Of a stretch of DNA of 64,000 nt, positions 1 through 12,039 are shown in pieces. Both the position numbers and the translations under genes were made by a program. Location: contig JAPXFQ010001662.1 of NCBI GenBank assembly GCA_028564705.1, forward strand, positions 4,710,001-4,774,000. Reading direction: 5' to 3'. The DNA is from Apricaphanius iberus. Lineage: Eukaryota; Chordata; Actinopteri; Cyprinodontiformes; Aphaniidae. Position 1 is the first letter of the stretch; each line of letters starts with the position of its first letter. The notes under the pieces are model-generated. The model was not told where the DNA came from. It worked only from the letters and a program-made list of their open reading frames with translations, and did not search any database.

Positions 1-1836
1 AGGTTGATAATTTGACTGTCAGTGTTACTCAGACATAGCTGCCTATGCGATCCGTTAAAGTCCTATTGTACCTATGAGTTGTGACACAATGGGTTTGTTT
101 TGGCTATGAATAATTGATTAGAGCAATTATTAATAAAATTTATAATTTTATGTCAAAATCACCAAATTTAGGGCACCAGTCTGGAATCCTGGAAAATAAT
201 AATAGCCAAATATTTCAGTCTTAGTTAATGTATGCTTACCTGACTTTTGGCTCAGTTAAATAAACAATAGATGAAGGAAGATAAAGAACTGTTTACAGAA
301 TGGCATTCTTTTAGGTGTTGAATACTAATTTGCGCCTTTTGGTTTATATTCAAACAACCAGTGTTGGGCATCTTACATTAAAAACATAATGAATTATAGT
401 TACAAATTACTTTTAATTGAGTTAGTAACTCAGTTAGGCTACTACCCGGTGAACGAAATTGGTTACTCAGCAAAGTAACTTTGGCATTATTGTTATCTTT
501 TATAATATCTGCAATGTCAAATATTTTTATTACTGATTGACCAATAAAAAAACACCATATATAGTATTTTAGAGAATTTGGTATTTGAACTTGACCCAAT
601 AAGATAAGCTGTATGCAGAAAAATAAAAACAATATATACTAAAACTAAATATTGGTCATACACGTTCACATACTTTTCATTAAAGTGTAAAACTAAGGCG
701 CACATATCTGTATAAAAAGAAAGAAAATAAAAAGCTGTCTTAAGTTTTTTCAAATATATGCATCTGTCATATTGCACATTAAATAGAGCACTATGTTATT
801 GGCTATTGTAAGACATTGTACGACTGATTTGGTGTTACCTCACATGGACTGGAAGCTAATGAAGACAAATCTAATTTTACAGTAACATATTAATAAGAAA
901 TATTGCATTTGTTATTTTTTTTTTTATTGAATTATGTTTCTTTGTTAGTAGAGCTCATAGGTATTTTCTGGTATGCATGGGGATTTATCGAAAACCAAAT
1001 CTTAATCAAAACCACTGCCTTGAGGAGCCTTTGGAGGCAATATATCCGTTCTATCAGCATAGTTCTGGAGCGAAAAGCTGCAGAGTGCGCAGTGGCGTGG
1101 ACTGCAGGCATAGGAAGGGGTGAAACATTGGAGCCGGTCTCTGCTTTAATGAAACTAACGACCATTGAATATCCAACTTAAAACTATGTTCACAGCAGTC
1201 TTTACAGCATACAGTGAGACAGCGAGAGCACTAAGGGTATCTGCCCACCCCGCAATCATCACCGACATCTCTTCTCGTGAGGCGGTTTCAAAAAGGACTT
1301 GTAAAAGTTTAAAACCGATCTGTATTTTGAATAGCGTGAACAGCAATCTTTGTTGTTTATGAATGTTGGCAGTCTGCAAAGGGTGGCCACACTAAAAATA
1401 AACAATGTTTATCAGAACACGCATATGGAGCTAATTGTATGAAGCATAGGCTAACATCTTGCCTACTTTCCACCAGATGATTAGGTAGCATGTAAATTCT
1501 ATGAAGTGTAATACGCAACTGATAGCCGCTATTATATTCAGGGGACCATTTCCACCATGTGCGAAATGGCTCAAGTTGGTGGCTTTGTGTTGCAGCTCTC
1601 TCCTAAATTTAAATTGCGGGTCTACTTTTTTATGTTCTATGCTTCTAAAACGTGTCATTCAAAGCATTTTAGATCAGACAAGGCAGGTACTCAGACACGG
1701 CACCAATGTACAGCATCTGGAAATTTTCATAATAAAAGATAACAAAATAGAATAGCATGCAAATTTCTGATTGCTTTACTACGAAAAATAAACAAAACAA
1801 TACGTCACTACCTGTGAAACCAGAATGGAAGTTGAT
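1..1836. other. rbms3: rbms3 intron, 5' part of the window
   Basis: AT-rich DNA with no exon that I can recognise. I infer it is intronic because the first visible rbms3 exon (34778) is internal and begins mid-codon. A repeat-like patch lies at about 363-500. A somewhat GC-richer patch at 1040-1330 could be part of an old repeat or conserved non-coding DNA, but I cannot assign it. The short open frames here have no recognisable domain and no splice context. Confidence 0.6.
363..500. mobile_element. Possible fragment of a hAT-type non-autonomous element
   Basis: The stretch starts with GTGTTGGGCA and then carries several GTTAC/GTAAC-type words (AGTTACAAATTACTTTT, TTAGTAACTCAG, GGTTACTCAGCAAAGTAACT). 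This matches the terminal composition of a common fish repeat rich in GTAACGCGTTAC words. The copy is too diverged to define its ends or a target duplication. Confidence 0.35.
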
Positions 1837-1839
1837 TAG

Positions 1840-3540
1840 TTTAGTTTTAGTTTTATTTAAAAGATCCTCATTAGCTACAGTAGTGCTGCAGCTATTCTTC
1901 CTGGGGTCCTAGAAAATATGCACATTGACAATAATGTTTAAAAACATACACTATACATGTGCATATACATGCATATTCACACACATAACAGTCAGATGTA
2001 TTATTTTAATAAATTATGTACATATAATTTAAATTTATTGACATTGTTTGTGAGTATGATATGCTTTGGTAGTTCATTCCATTCCCTTATACCTCTGAAC
2101 ATGACAGTACTTTCTATGGTATTTGTTCTTGCTAAGGTGAGGTGAAGTTGCCTTTAGTTGCATTTCTGGTACTGTACTGATGATTGTCTACACTGAAAAA
2201 AAGATGCTTGGACAAAACCGAAGGCAGTTTTGAGGTGGAAATGTTTCTTATGCGAATTAACAGTGAATACAACAGTCCGTCTTTGACCAACAACCAGTTA
2301 AGATCTTTGTGCATTAATATAATATTTCTCCTATAGCTGCACCAGCTACACGAGCAGCTCTATTCTGTATGTTCTAGTTTATCCATATATTCACCAGTGA
2401 CATAGGCAATAGTCGAGGTATGTCAATATTACTGCTTTCATCACATAATTCATAATATTTGAAGTTTAAAAATGTGCATGTCTTCTCATAATACATATAC
2501 ATCTTCCCATTTTTGTAAAAATATTATTATTGATGTTTTTCCATGATAATCTAGAGTCTACTGTTGCACCCAACAGTTTGGTGTCATGCACCTGTTTAAT
2601 AGTTACGTTATTAATTTTAATATTAGCCTTATTGCTGCATTAATGTCATAGTTCGAACCAAGAATCATACAATGAGTTTTTACTGTGTTTAGTGGTTTAT
2701 TTAATTTGATCCAATCTACTACATATCGTAATTCTTTATTTAAAACATTTTCTAGATTTATTTGTGTACTTGCTGATGTATATGTAGTTGAATTGTCAGT
2801 GTACGTGATAATGTTAGCCTTATCTAATATGTACGGTAAATCATTAGTAATGTTAAATGACAATGGACCCAGACAACTGCCTTGGGGCAGTACACAAGAG
2901 ATATTTTTGATACCTGAGAAACTGGCATTAAAAATACACTGTCTGTGATCTGTTTGACTTCCATGTGATTGCTGACTGCTCAAAACTATAACAAGATAAT
3001 TTTGTTAATAGCAGTATGTGGTCTATGATGTCAAAGGCTGCAGATAAATCAAAAAATACAGCACAGACCGTATTTCTCTTTTCAATCTCTCTAATCCAAT
3101 CATCAGACATGTGAGTCAGTGCAGTGGATTGACTTTTTCCTGTATGCATGCTGACAATCTGTTAATAAATCTTTTGTATTAAAATAATTATTAATTTGAT
3201 CATGTACTATAGATTCCATAATTTTAGATAATACAGGGAATATACTTATTGGGCGACTTTTGGGACCAGAGACGGGCAGTTTTTTTAATCTTTGGGCAGA
3301 GGAACTATTTTAGACTTCTTCAATGTGTGTGGGCAGGTACAGCAGATAAAACTGAGGTTGATGATGTGGGTTAGGGAAGGGGTAATAGAGTCAGCAGCTA
3401 CTTTAAGAAGCCTGCTGTTAAGACCGTCGACACCCTGTGGTTTGTTTTTGCAGGATTTTAAAAGATTATTTACTTGATCTATATTTATACTTTACAAAGT
3501 TTTTATTTTTCATCAGTTCATTTCTTGTTAATAGGTGAGA
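1840..3540 (-). mobile_element. LINE retrotransposon fragment, reverse transcriptase part and 3' end
   Basis: Reading the - strand downward from about 3540 gives broken pieces of a non-LTR reverse transcriptase in order. They are a fingers region (SRPISILPVLSKIMESIV, about 3260-3210), a palm region (VFFDLSAAFDIIDH, about 3060-3010) and PQGSCLGPLSFNI followed by a decayed active-site box YTDNS where YADDS is usual (about 2890-2790). A C-terminal part follows (LNWLLVKDGLLYSLLIRIRN, about 2300-2240). The family ending GGACCCCAGGAAGAATAGC lies at about 1900. Frameshifts and lost residues show it is dead. It lacks the endonuclease domain, so it is 5' truncated, as most LINE copies are. Jockey/CR1/L2-like is my best guess at the clade. 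The copy sits antisense to rbms3. Confidence 0.87.
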
Positions 3541-4290
3541 TATATCATTACTCAAATTGATTGAAGTTTATATACTCACCCAGACAATTTGGTGCCACTT
3601 GGAGTCCTTTGGGAGAGGTTTTTATCAATTTTTTATCAACTTATATCCATACATTGGAAGATGTGGGGGAAGGGCAAGTGCCACCTCTAAATAAGGCATT
3701 ATCTGCCACAAAACTCCTTCATTTCACCAATGTTTTGTTATAAATTGCTAATTTCAGTAACGTTCAGCTATCCGCCACTGTTGTCTGAGCAGGTTGTGTA
3801 AAGGGAACCTGTAGAAGCTGAGCAAGTTCTGTCTAACCCACCACTGTCAATTTTTTAGTAATAGCCCATACACAACAGAGGTGGCGCATGGCAGTTATTG
3901 AAATGGCGTGTTAGCTGGATGAAAAAGCCTCTCCCACAAATTTCGTCAGCAATGAAAGGCTCTGTCTCTTTGGTGGAATCAGATCCCCAATTGGCAGGCT
4001 GTATATGTGTTTTGGATCCTATAGACTTCTTAAGAAGCTCGGTTTGCCCCTTGCCAGCAAGGATGGAGGTTCAAAGTGCGTGCCCCTATCTTGTGGTTTT
4101 CCCTACTTAGGCAATCACATGAACTGGTCAATAACAGGCTCGTTGAGAATAGGTGACAGACTCGTAAGATAAGTCTGCAATTTAATCTTGGAACAGAGAC
4201 GTCTTTCAAACCTGCATGATACCACGCTCAAGAATGACCCACCCCTAGTACAGTTGTTAATAGGAAACAAAGTTGAAAGATTTTAAGGGT
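3541..4290. other. rbms3: Unassigned intronic sequence
   Basis: About 750 bp between the LINE and the next transposon pieces. It has moderate GC and short open frames in several frames, none with a recognisable domain. The text at 3880-4110 could be an old transposon interior, but I see no terminal repeats. Confidence 0.4.
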
Positions 4291-4309
4291 GTCCTCCCTT
4301 TTGTTCCCT

Positions 4310-4430
4310 GTACATTTGGCAGTCACCAGTGTTACTGACAGCAAAACAAACCCACAGCATGATGATTCTACCACTGTGCTTGATAATTGGTACAATGTTC
4401 TTAGTTTTAAAAGCTTAACCTTGAGTCACA
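4310..4430 (-). mobile_element. Degenerate Tc1-like transposase fragment
   Basis: The text CCCACAGCATGATGATTCTACC...GTGCTTGA...GTTCTTAG is the antisense of the Tc1-type block that codes for the region upstream of the second catalytic aspartate. The same block recurs at about 6775-6840 and more weakly at 7535-7600. Only about 120 bp can be followed. No open frame remains. Confidence 0.45.
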
Positions 4431-4448
4431 CAATAATTCAGCTTGTCA

Positions 4449-4750
4449 TTGTAGTTCAACTGTGGTTCAGAGTTTGTCTTGTAACTGGAGGGTTGCCGGT
4501 TCGAGCCCCAGATCCGTCTGTCTTAGTTGCGCTGTCTTTGGGCAAGATACTTCACCTACCGCTTACCGGTGTTGGCCAGAGGGGCCGGTGGCGCAATATG
4601 GCAACCTCACTTCTGTTAGTCTGCCCCAGGGCAGCTGTGGCTATAATCATAGCTTGCCTCCGTTTGTGTGTGAATGTGAGACTGAAGGAATAGTGGAATT
4701 GTAAAGCATTTTGAGTGACTTGAAAAAATGCTATATAAATGGAATCCATT
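4449..4750 (+). mobile_element. tRNA-derived SINE
   Basis: The head resembles a tRNA: GTAGTTCAACTGTGGTTCAG as a decayed A-box region, then TTGTCTTGTAACTGGAGGGTT, then GGTTCGAGCCCC as a B box at about 4498-4509. A body follows with TTGGGCAAGATACTTCACC and GCCAGAGGGGCCGGTGGCGC. The tail, TGTAAAGCATTTTGAGTG...AAAAAATGCTATATAAATGGAATCCATT, is LINE-like. This whole arrangement is common in teleost genomes. I saw no clear target duplication. The long open frame across it is chance. Confidence 0.78.
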
Positions 4751-6655
4751 AGTAGTAGTATTATACTTGTACCTAAATAGTTCAATCTTTCTGTCTTCTT
4801 AAAATAAAACATTTTTGAGCAGGCACTTGTTTATGTTTTTGGTTAGCAACATCTCAGTTAATGGCACTACCACAATGTGGGCAGTGATAATGGTGATTTC
4901 CCAGTTTAGGCCTAAATTAAGTCTTGTGTTGTTCCTAAACCTTTGAGCCACTTTTCTAACATCTGAAGGCAACATATGTGGATTACAGAAAAGTCCCAAA
5001 ACATTGATCCAGTTCCTGTGTTTTGAAAATCAGGAGCATTTGAATTAAAATGATTTGGAGGCCATAATCGAGATAGGATTCCTGCCCATGATGAGTGAGT
5101 GTAAACTTCTAACCGGTATTGTAGATAGTAAGGCACAAAACAACCTTTAAAAATGTACTTATCAAGATATTGCATCATAATAAAATATGTCCTTCAAGCA
5201 TGAACCCTCCACCCAAAGTCTCTGATTTCTCATTAGAGACCAAGGAAGTTATTATTGGCATCCTAAGTAATTCAGACAGCTTCCTGAAAAAAGGATACAT
5301 TTCTGACAATGTACTTGCTCATTATAACCTTATCTTGCCTGCAGACAATAATCTGGATTTGTTACGCTTGTTTGCTTTGCCAATGATCTGTATCATTTAT
5401 GAGCAAAGCTAATGGTTTGCACCAAAAACAAGAGAAGCTCAGGGGTAGGGTGGTGGTGTTGGTGGGGTGTTGCTTCTCTGAGTGGCTCTGTCTCTGAAAC
5501 TGAAATTATTCACCTACTGCGTTCCCCTTCTGTGAAAAATAATATAAGCCATTTGATTGGCTTCAAAGTTTGTTTAGGCGGAGAAGAAGAACTCAGACTC
5601 ATGGAGGGGTTCAGACAGGAGCGATTAACTTTGCTCTCCACTCAACTGCATGTAATATGAAGACAAGCAGGCTGAAGGAGAGTTGCCATGAGAAAAAGAT
5701 ACATAACAAACGGGAGAAGAAAGCAGCAAGGTTGCAATGGAGAGACTGTTTAGGAGCTGGAGAACTCTGAGAGGAAAATGCAAGAAAGATAAAAAGGAAC
5801 AGATGGAAAGGGGCAAAAAGGGGTAGAAGGACGTGGGTGGTGCAGAGGAGAAAGGCATGAAAGTTGTATCAACCTCTGCTTTTGGAAGGTTAAACATGAT
5901 GATAGTTTAGGCTGCTGTGTCTCTAACAGATGAGATGAAAGGATGACATTGACTATACAACTGCTTCCTGAGCTTGACCCCTGTGACACGATCACAGCTG
6001 TTCACCATGTTGATTCCCTTCTTCCCCATTTTTTTCCCTCTTCAAACCTCACATGTGCACCCCTCCTTGCACTTTTTTTTTGTCCTTGCTTTTATGCTTT
6101 CTCCTTCTTTCACCCATCCCTTTCTCACTCCTATTTGCTCTGCCGCCACTGTGTTTTATACTTTTTTGCAACTTTTTCTGGGTGCAGATGACCACATACG
6201 TTTTGCTCTACGTCTCCCTTATGCTCATTTGTGTTACTGGACATCTAAGGCTGCTTTTGTTCACAACAAAATTTTCCTGTCATCGTTGTTTGACATGTTT
6301 TTTGCTTGTTCAGTGATGTGCTTCTCTTTTATGCTCTGAATTTGATGAAATTTATGATGTAGGTGTTGATGTCGTTTTTTTTTCACACATCAAAGCAGAG
6401 CAGGAACAAGGTTGGAATTTAACTGGGGCATGTCAAAAACTATTCTTGATTGTAACATTTTTATGATTTTTCTATCCGCCAATTCTCAATGTGTTCCTAT
6501 TATGTAGCTTCATTGCAGAATAAGCTTGTTTTATGCAGCCCTGGGTGTTTTAGAAATGCAGTTGTCTGACTGTTTAATATTTATGTCAAAAACTAAAAAT
6601 CTCAAATCATCCCTTATGGGCTTTATTTTTTCATAGTAGATGTAATGTTCTTATT
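4751..6655. other. rbms3: Unassigned intronic sequence with pyrimidine-rich tract
   Basis: No exon or repeat family can be named here. Positions 6000-6180 are strongly C/T-rich on the + strand, which produces overlapping open frames of low complexity on both strands. Nothing resembles an RRM exon of the rbms family. Confidence 0.45.
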
Positions 6656-6659
6656 TTTG

Positions 6660-6930
6660 CACTATAGAGACAGACTGGTCTATATTTGAATCCTTGGAGA
6701 GGGTGAACATTTGGGTTGTGAAGTGCAGGTCCACCAATTTTTGGTATAGTAAAAGTTAAGTTAATGGGAGCAAAACAGTCCCACAGAACTGTGCTTCCAC
6801 CACCACGCTTGACATTTTGTACATTGTTCTTAGGTTTGAAAGCCTGACTTTGACTCTAGCAACCACTTCTTGTCGTTTTAGTCAAGTTGTTCAAGCTTTG
6901 TCTTGTATCTCTATAAAACTAAAACTATAC
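6660..6930 (-). mobile_element. Degenerate Tc1-like remnant
   Basis: The words CCCACAGAACTGTGCTTCCACCACCACGCTTGACA and TTCTTAGGTTTGAAAGCCTGA match the antisense of Tc1-type transposase DNA. The homologous block is also seen at about 4330-4410. Frames are broken throughout, so this is fossil DNA. Confidence 0.5.
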
Positions 6931-7489
6931 CTTGCTTTAGTGGATCAGCACCAGAGGTTGTGCTAGACATTTTTTGTGAGTCATTTTGACTGGCAGATTT
7001 TTTTTTTTATCCGGTCGCAATCCATTTTTTTCTGTCTCATTTGCTATATCGGGTGGGGGGGTTCCTATCACCAGCAATCGTCTGACGAGTTAATACCAAT
7101 TCATTGGAATATGTTAAGTAGTGTTCAATCAAAACAACCTGACCAGAGAACCACACGTAAAGTGAAATTAAACAATAATAGTCAGATTGTTGCATAAGCT
7201 ATTGACATGAGGTCTTGGATTTTTGTCAGCGGACAGAATAGATTACCCCTCCATGGGTAACATAGCTGTTGATCAGAAACAAAACGTTTCCTGACCCATA
7301 AACTACCGGAGGAATGCCTGCAGTTAAAGCTGAGACTGACTGGTCTCTCTATCCAGATATATTCCATAGGCTTCATTAGTCTGCTTTATCTATATTAAAT
7401 TTCAATGCAATTGCTGCTTACCCAATTAATCGTGGCCAAGTTTCAAACTTCAAGTTGATTGATTTAAGATGAAGAATTTTTATATGGTC

Positions 7490-7720
7490 CTACTTCCACT
7501 CCATCCACTTTGAGCTAAACGCCAGGACCCATGGCAAAACAGTCACCCAACCTGATGCTGCTGCCATCATGAGCGATAGTTAGTACAATTGGTTTACGTT
7601 CGGAAACCTCACTGTGGCACTTATAAATATGCTTCTTGTCATACTTCTTGCGATTAAATAGTTTAATGTTCGCCTTTTCTAATGAAAAAACATTTATCCA
7701 GATCAGCAGTAAGGTGGTAA
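7490..7720 (-). mobile_element. Possible Tc1-like remnant
   Basis: CAACCTGATGCTGCTGCCATCATG is close to the antisense transposase block seen in other copies (normally ...GCATGATGCTGCCACC...), followed by diverged DNA. The ends are not visible and the call rests on one short block. Confidence 0.38.
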
Positions 7721-8349
7721 CTGTAGCGTTTCAACAGAAGCTATTTAATGTGTATTGATTTTTTTTTTTCTAATGAGAATGAGATAACTTTTCCCTTTGC
7801 CTTTTCAAACTTTCATGTTTTAGTTGTCTCATTTGTGAGTTTTACAGGTAGATAAATATCTATTTTGAGAAAAAAAAGTTTGTAACTCAATTTTAATTGA
7901 GATTAGACATTTTATGGCTGCTTTGCCCAATATTTCATCCTCATCAAATCGGTAAATTAACTCATGTGCAATCATCAGGTACATCATTTGTTTAGTGGTA
8001 AGGCTAGTGTTGTTGGGTTGACTGGTGTTTCAGTTTATGACTGTTTTATTACTGAATGACATGTAGACATTCAGTAGTGGCAAGCATGATATTCAAGCTC
8101 CTTAACTTTAGATTTCCTGTTTTACCACCATTTTCCCAAACTGATTTTTACTGAATGTATCAGTAGTATTATATCTACACAATATTTTAACTAAACCTTT
8201 CAAAATTTATAATATCATAGTTACAAAGGACTGCTTGAATGCAATATTTGTTAGGCTGTTATATGTTGGTTTCTTGTGTTCATTTTCTGCAAACCAATTT
8301 ACTCTTTATGCCAACTTTCTTTCACCACAAACATCTAATCTTAGTATGA

Positions 8350-8745
8350 GCTGTGTGGACAGAGCTTGTTGGAATGGGATTCCATGGTAGAATGGATTCT
8401 CATCTAGGGCTGTTGTTCAGGAGTTGGTCTTAGCCCCTAAGGCCCAGTGAAAGGAACTGTCAGTGCTTCAGTATATCAAGACATTTTAACTTTTTTTTTA
8501 TTTCAACCTTGTGGAAAAAATTTGAAGATGGCCTGCTGTGCTCCAGAGCAAAAACTCAGCTCATAAAGCCATTCAGTATTGAGTTTGATATAGAAGACTC
8601 ATGTGACTCAACAGTCAATCTGAAAGTTTACCTTTGGGATGAATTAGAGGGCAGACTGCAAACTAGGCCTTCAGCCTTTGATCATGCAAGGTCCCTCAAC
8701 ACAGCTCCAATAAATGTTTCTCTCTTCAATAAAATATAAAACGAA
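8350..8745 (+). mobile_element. Tc1-like transposase fragment, C-terminal part
   Basis: The + strand reads GGGCTGTTGTTCAGGAGTTGGTCTTAGCCCC...GTGAAAGGAACTGTCAGTGCTTCAG...CAAGACATTTT, a well-known Tc1-type block. It is followed by a frame with YLWDELEGRLQTRPSAF, which matches the segment after the third catalytic residue (normally HLWDELERRL). The catalytic aspartate region is deleted or scrambled. The piece is truncated at both ends and has no terminal repeats. Confidence 0.72.
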
Positions 8746-8749
8746 GAAT

Positions 8750-10905
8750 CTTTTTATGTTGCTGCCAGAACTGAAATATGCATCATGACATCTTATTTGT
8801 GTTTCAGGGTAATCTTGAGTGATTCTGCTTTGTAAAGCCTGGTTTATATGGAGACATGCAGGACCATGATCCGTTGAAGCAAGGGCGCTTCGACAGGCAT
8901 GCAAGGATGGATTGAGTAGAGCCATCCAGCATGAGCAACGTAGAGCGCCCGTCTGTGATTAGTCAGCCCAAAATGAATTCACCAAATTGGTGCTCTTTAG
9001 TCAGTTTAATCAGTAGTCAATGCATCTTTTAGACAGATGCTTTTTATTAAAAGGCAAGTTTATCTATTGTGGTCTTTTGGTGATTTTGAAAACCAGGATC
9101 TTTAAAGAACAACAAAACAGACCACTGTGTTTATTTGTTTAAATGTGTTTTTAGAGTATTCAATGAGCTGCACTTCTTTAAAAAAGGTTTCCAGCTCAAT
9201 CAAAATTCGCTCTCTGTCACCCATTGTTCTTTGACTAGGCTGTCGGAACCAGATGAAGCTGAGGAACAGTGTTTACAATCTGAAGTAAAAATAAACTGTC
9301 GTCAACCAGAGACATCCCTGCAATGGTAGCCAGACCCTGTCAAAAAAGTTCTACATCCCCTGCTGTCCTGGTGGGGTTTAGGAGTTGTAACTCCAGTTAA
9401 ATGCTGAAACCTTGAATGTGATGCCATTTGCAGTGCAGTATTTGAGTGCACTATACAGTTACTCTTTTTGAACCATTAGTAAGTTGTTATTTCTTTTAAA
9501 GTACAGAGGATCTAATTAGTTATTTCCAAGCAAATATCAATTTTGGGTTATCGTAGAAGTTAAAACTGACTATTGGGATCCTGAGCAAGGGAGAATCGTT
9601 CCATTTTGAGGTCTCTCTTTTTGACTGGCACTTAAATGCTTGAACGTTTATCATGGCAACCTGAGAAAACAGGATTATTGAATCCCCCCCCCAAAAAAAG
9701 TATCTCATTATTTTCTTCTTATTACTAGCATGACTCCTTCAGTAGAAAGGGCCTTGAGATGTGTATGTTATACTCCTGGATCCATAGACTACGTTTTAAG
9801 CTATCAGTCAACTTAATCTAATGCTGGACCCCAGGCAATACATTTTTTTTTATCCAAAGAATAATATGCAGCCTCTCAGCAGATACTGTAGGTCACTGAG
9901 CTCATAGCCCTCCGGACAGCCTGCCCGTCCTCCTGAATGAAGATTAAGTTTGCTGAGGAGGATAATCAGGCTCCAAGGTCTCTGCGGTATGCAAGCAATT
10001 CAGCAGGGTTGCTTGCTGTGATTCAGTGCTGAGCTTCTCTTCTCCTCTCATCTTTTCTTATAAGAGATAAGACAATCAGGTTAGATTATAACAAATTGCA
10101 TCAACTTTCTATTTTTAATTGAAGCATAAATTTAGCATATTTGTAGAATAGATTAAAAAATTAACTTGGAAAGCAAGTGGGAACCAGGTCGCCTGACTAC
10201 TCAGAATTGACTTATTGTATCCTGTGTGCGTGTGCTTGCGTCAGGGAAGCAGGGAGGAGAGAGAAAAAAAACAGGCATCAGTTACACCCTTCCACGTCAC
10301 TGTCACCATTCAGGACACAGAGGGCAGTGAGATAAATCTAGCTGATGCACCCAAAATAGAGCTGGAGCCTCCATTAGAACAGGACGCAGGCTATGTGAGA
10401 ACAAGCTGAGGTCACTGTGGTCAACTGAGTTATTTCTGTTGTGTCACCAGACCTCAAGGAGCAGACATTCACCCGAGAGAGCATGCCAGCAGGTTAGCAA
10501 ACACAAAAGGATGTGCCTCCAGTAGTGTTAAAAGATTCAGTTATCTGCAGTGTTCTGTAAAAGTATTCAGATCTCTTCAATCAGTGGTCCCCAAACTATT
10601 CCTGCTGGGCACCCTTTCGGTTTTTAAGAAAATGTTTATACCCTCCCTTGTAATTGTTACTTTTTTAATTATTTTTTTTCAATTTTGATTTAATTTTTAT
10701 ACTGTGTAGCTTTAGCTAACATTGCTTTCAATACATTTTAATGACTCTACATGCAAAAGTTAAGACAAGAACAGAAAGAAAACAGCAACAGGTGTAGCTG
10801 TGTATCTGCTCTGCATCACTGAATTTGGTTAATTGAACATTGCTTCAGAAAAATGCCACTGCATGTATGTTTATGGAGAGAAAATAGACTCACAACATCT
10901 GTGTG
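8750..10905. other. rbms3: Unassigned intronic sequence
   Basis: I see no gene here. A frame at 10215-10409 looks protein-like but has no consensus splice sites around it and no domain I recognise. At about 10579, GTGGTCCCCAAACT...CTTTCGGTTTTTAAGAAAATG resembles one end of a common fish DNA-transposon repeat; its other end is not clear. Confidence 0.4.
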
Positions 10906-10910
10906 TCCAT

Positions 10911-11032
10911 AATACCTGATTTGTAACATGTGTCAGCCTTTTAGTGTGTAACTTTGGGTACTTGTATCTGTAATACTTGATTTGTAAACCGTACAATACA
11001 TTTTGTGCGTAACTTTGGGTACTTGCAACCGT
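10911..11032. repeat. Two-unit tandem duplication, 61-bp unit
   Basis: Unit 1 (10911-10971) and unit 2 (10972-11032) both begin AATAC(C/T)TGATTTGTAA and share GT(G/C)GTAACTTTGGGTACTTG near the end. The units abut exactly but differ at several internal bases, so the duplication is not recent. It may be part of a larger interspersed repeat. Confidence 0.75.
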
Positions 11033-11619
11033 GTGTTGAAATATACACCCAAATATCAAGAAGTTACTAGTACAAAATCAATTTACTCACACATAATTTG
11101 GTAATACACTAATTTAAAACTAACTACGAATTTAAAACGGTCCCTATGCACACAAATTGCAGCGTTACAACTGCATGAGGGGTTATGAGACTCATTTTAC
11201 GTCTTAAAATGTGATGCGTTAAAATGCCCTTTATTTTGAATTTTGATAAATCAGGCCCAATGAGCACAAAAATGTGTGTACCACAAAAAATTGTGCTAAG
11301 AGCGTGTTCCTGATTTACGGTTGGTCCACTAACATTGTTCACGCAAATGTAAAAAGGTGTAAAGACCAGTATTCAAATGAGGAATTTGCATCCACTGCTC
11401 TGTGGGCCAGTCTTTCTGGCCCATGCACTCACCACAGCTAGAGAGAGAAGGACTAGTGGATTCATGATGCGTCTTTGACACAAAAAAAACTGTTAACAAA
11501 TCACTTACATGACTAAGTGTATGGCTGTTCGAGTTAAATGTCAAGTTGCTGTACAACATACTCATTTTCATTTAAAAATATAATCTAACAGTTAAAACAG
11601 AATCATTTTACGAAAAGTT

Positions 11620-12030
11620 CATTGTCTCTCATCAGATACACACCAATTGTACTAGATATGATTTTAAAGCTAAATTAATCATAAAACATGCTAACATAAA
11701 CTTCCTGCAACAATCTAATGTTCATAGAGCATCTCAGGAATGGAATAAGTTATCTACAAATATTAGAGATTGAATCGTAATGTATTTATTTATTTTTTAA
11801 GTATTAAAATGTAATCTTAGTTTTGGATCTGCCTGAATATTTTAGGTATTTTATTGGAGGTTGGAAATTGAAAGTTAATTACGCCTGTTTTTTGTATATA
11901 ATCTTAGATGTATGAATTTTGTTTCTAAAATTTCATTTATGTAATTGTCATTTCGGTGTTATACATTTTATTAAATGGACCCCAGGAAGATTAGTAACCA
12001 CCCTGGTGAAAACGATCCCAGTAATTAAAC
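11620..12030 (+). mobile_element. LINE 3'-end fragment
   Basis: A short reading HRASQEWNKLSTNIRD at about 11727-11772 resembles the last residues of a LINE reverse-transcriptase ORF (normally ...EWNxLP...). It is followed by a T/A-rich 3' untranslated part and the ending GGACCCCAGGAAGATTAGTAACCACC. The same ending occurs on the - strand at about 1900, so the two fragments belong to related families in opposite orientation. Confidence 0.62.
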
Positions 12031-12039
12031 AAATAAACA

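Noticed and set aside
4451..4520. tRNA gene
   Set aside because: The A and B boxes belong to a SINE head. The acceptor stem does not close and a SINE body follows.
4289..4693. 134-codon frame
   Set aside because: It overlaps a Tc1-like fragment and a tRNA-derived SINE; the frame is chance.
10215..10409. 64-codon frame with protein-like composition (VTIQDTEGSEINLAD)
   Set aside because: It does not match any RBMS segment or domain known to me and lacks a convincing acceptor and donor pair.
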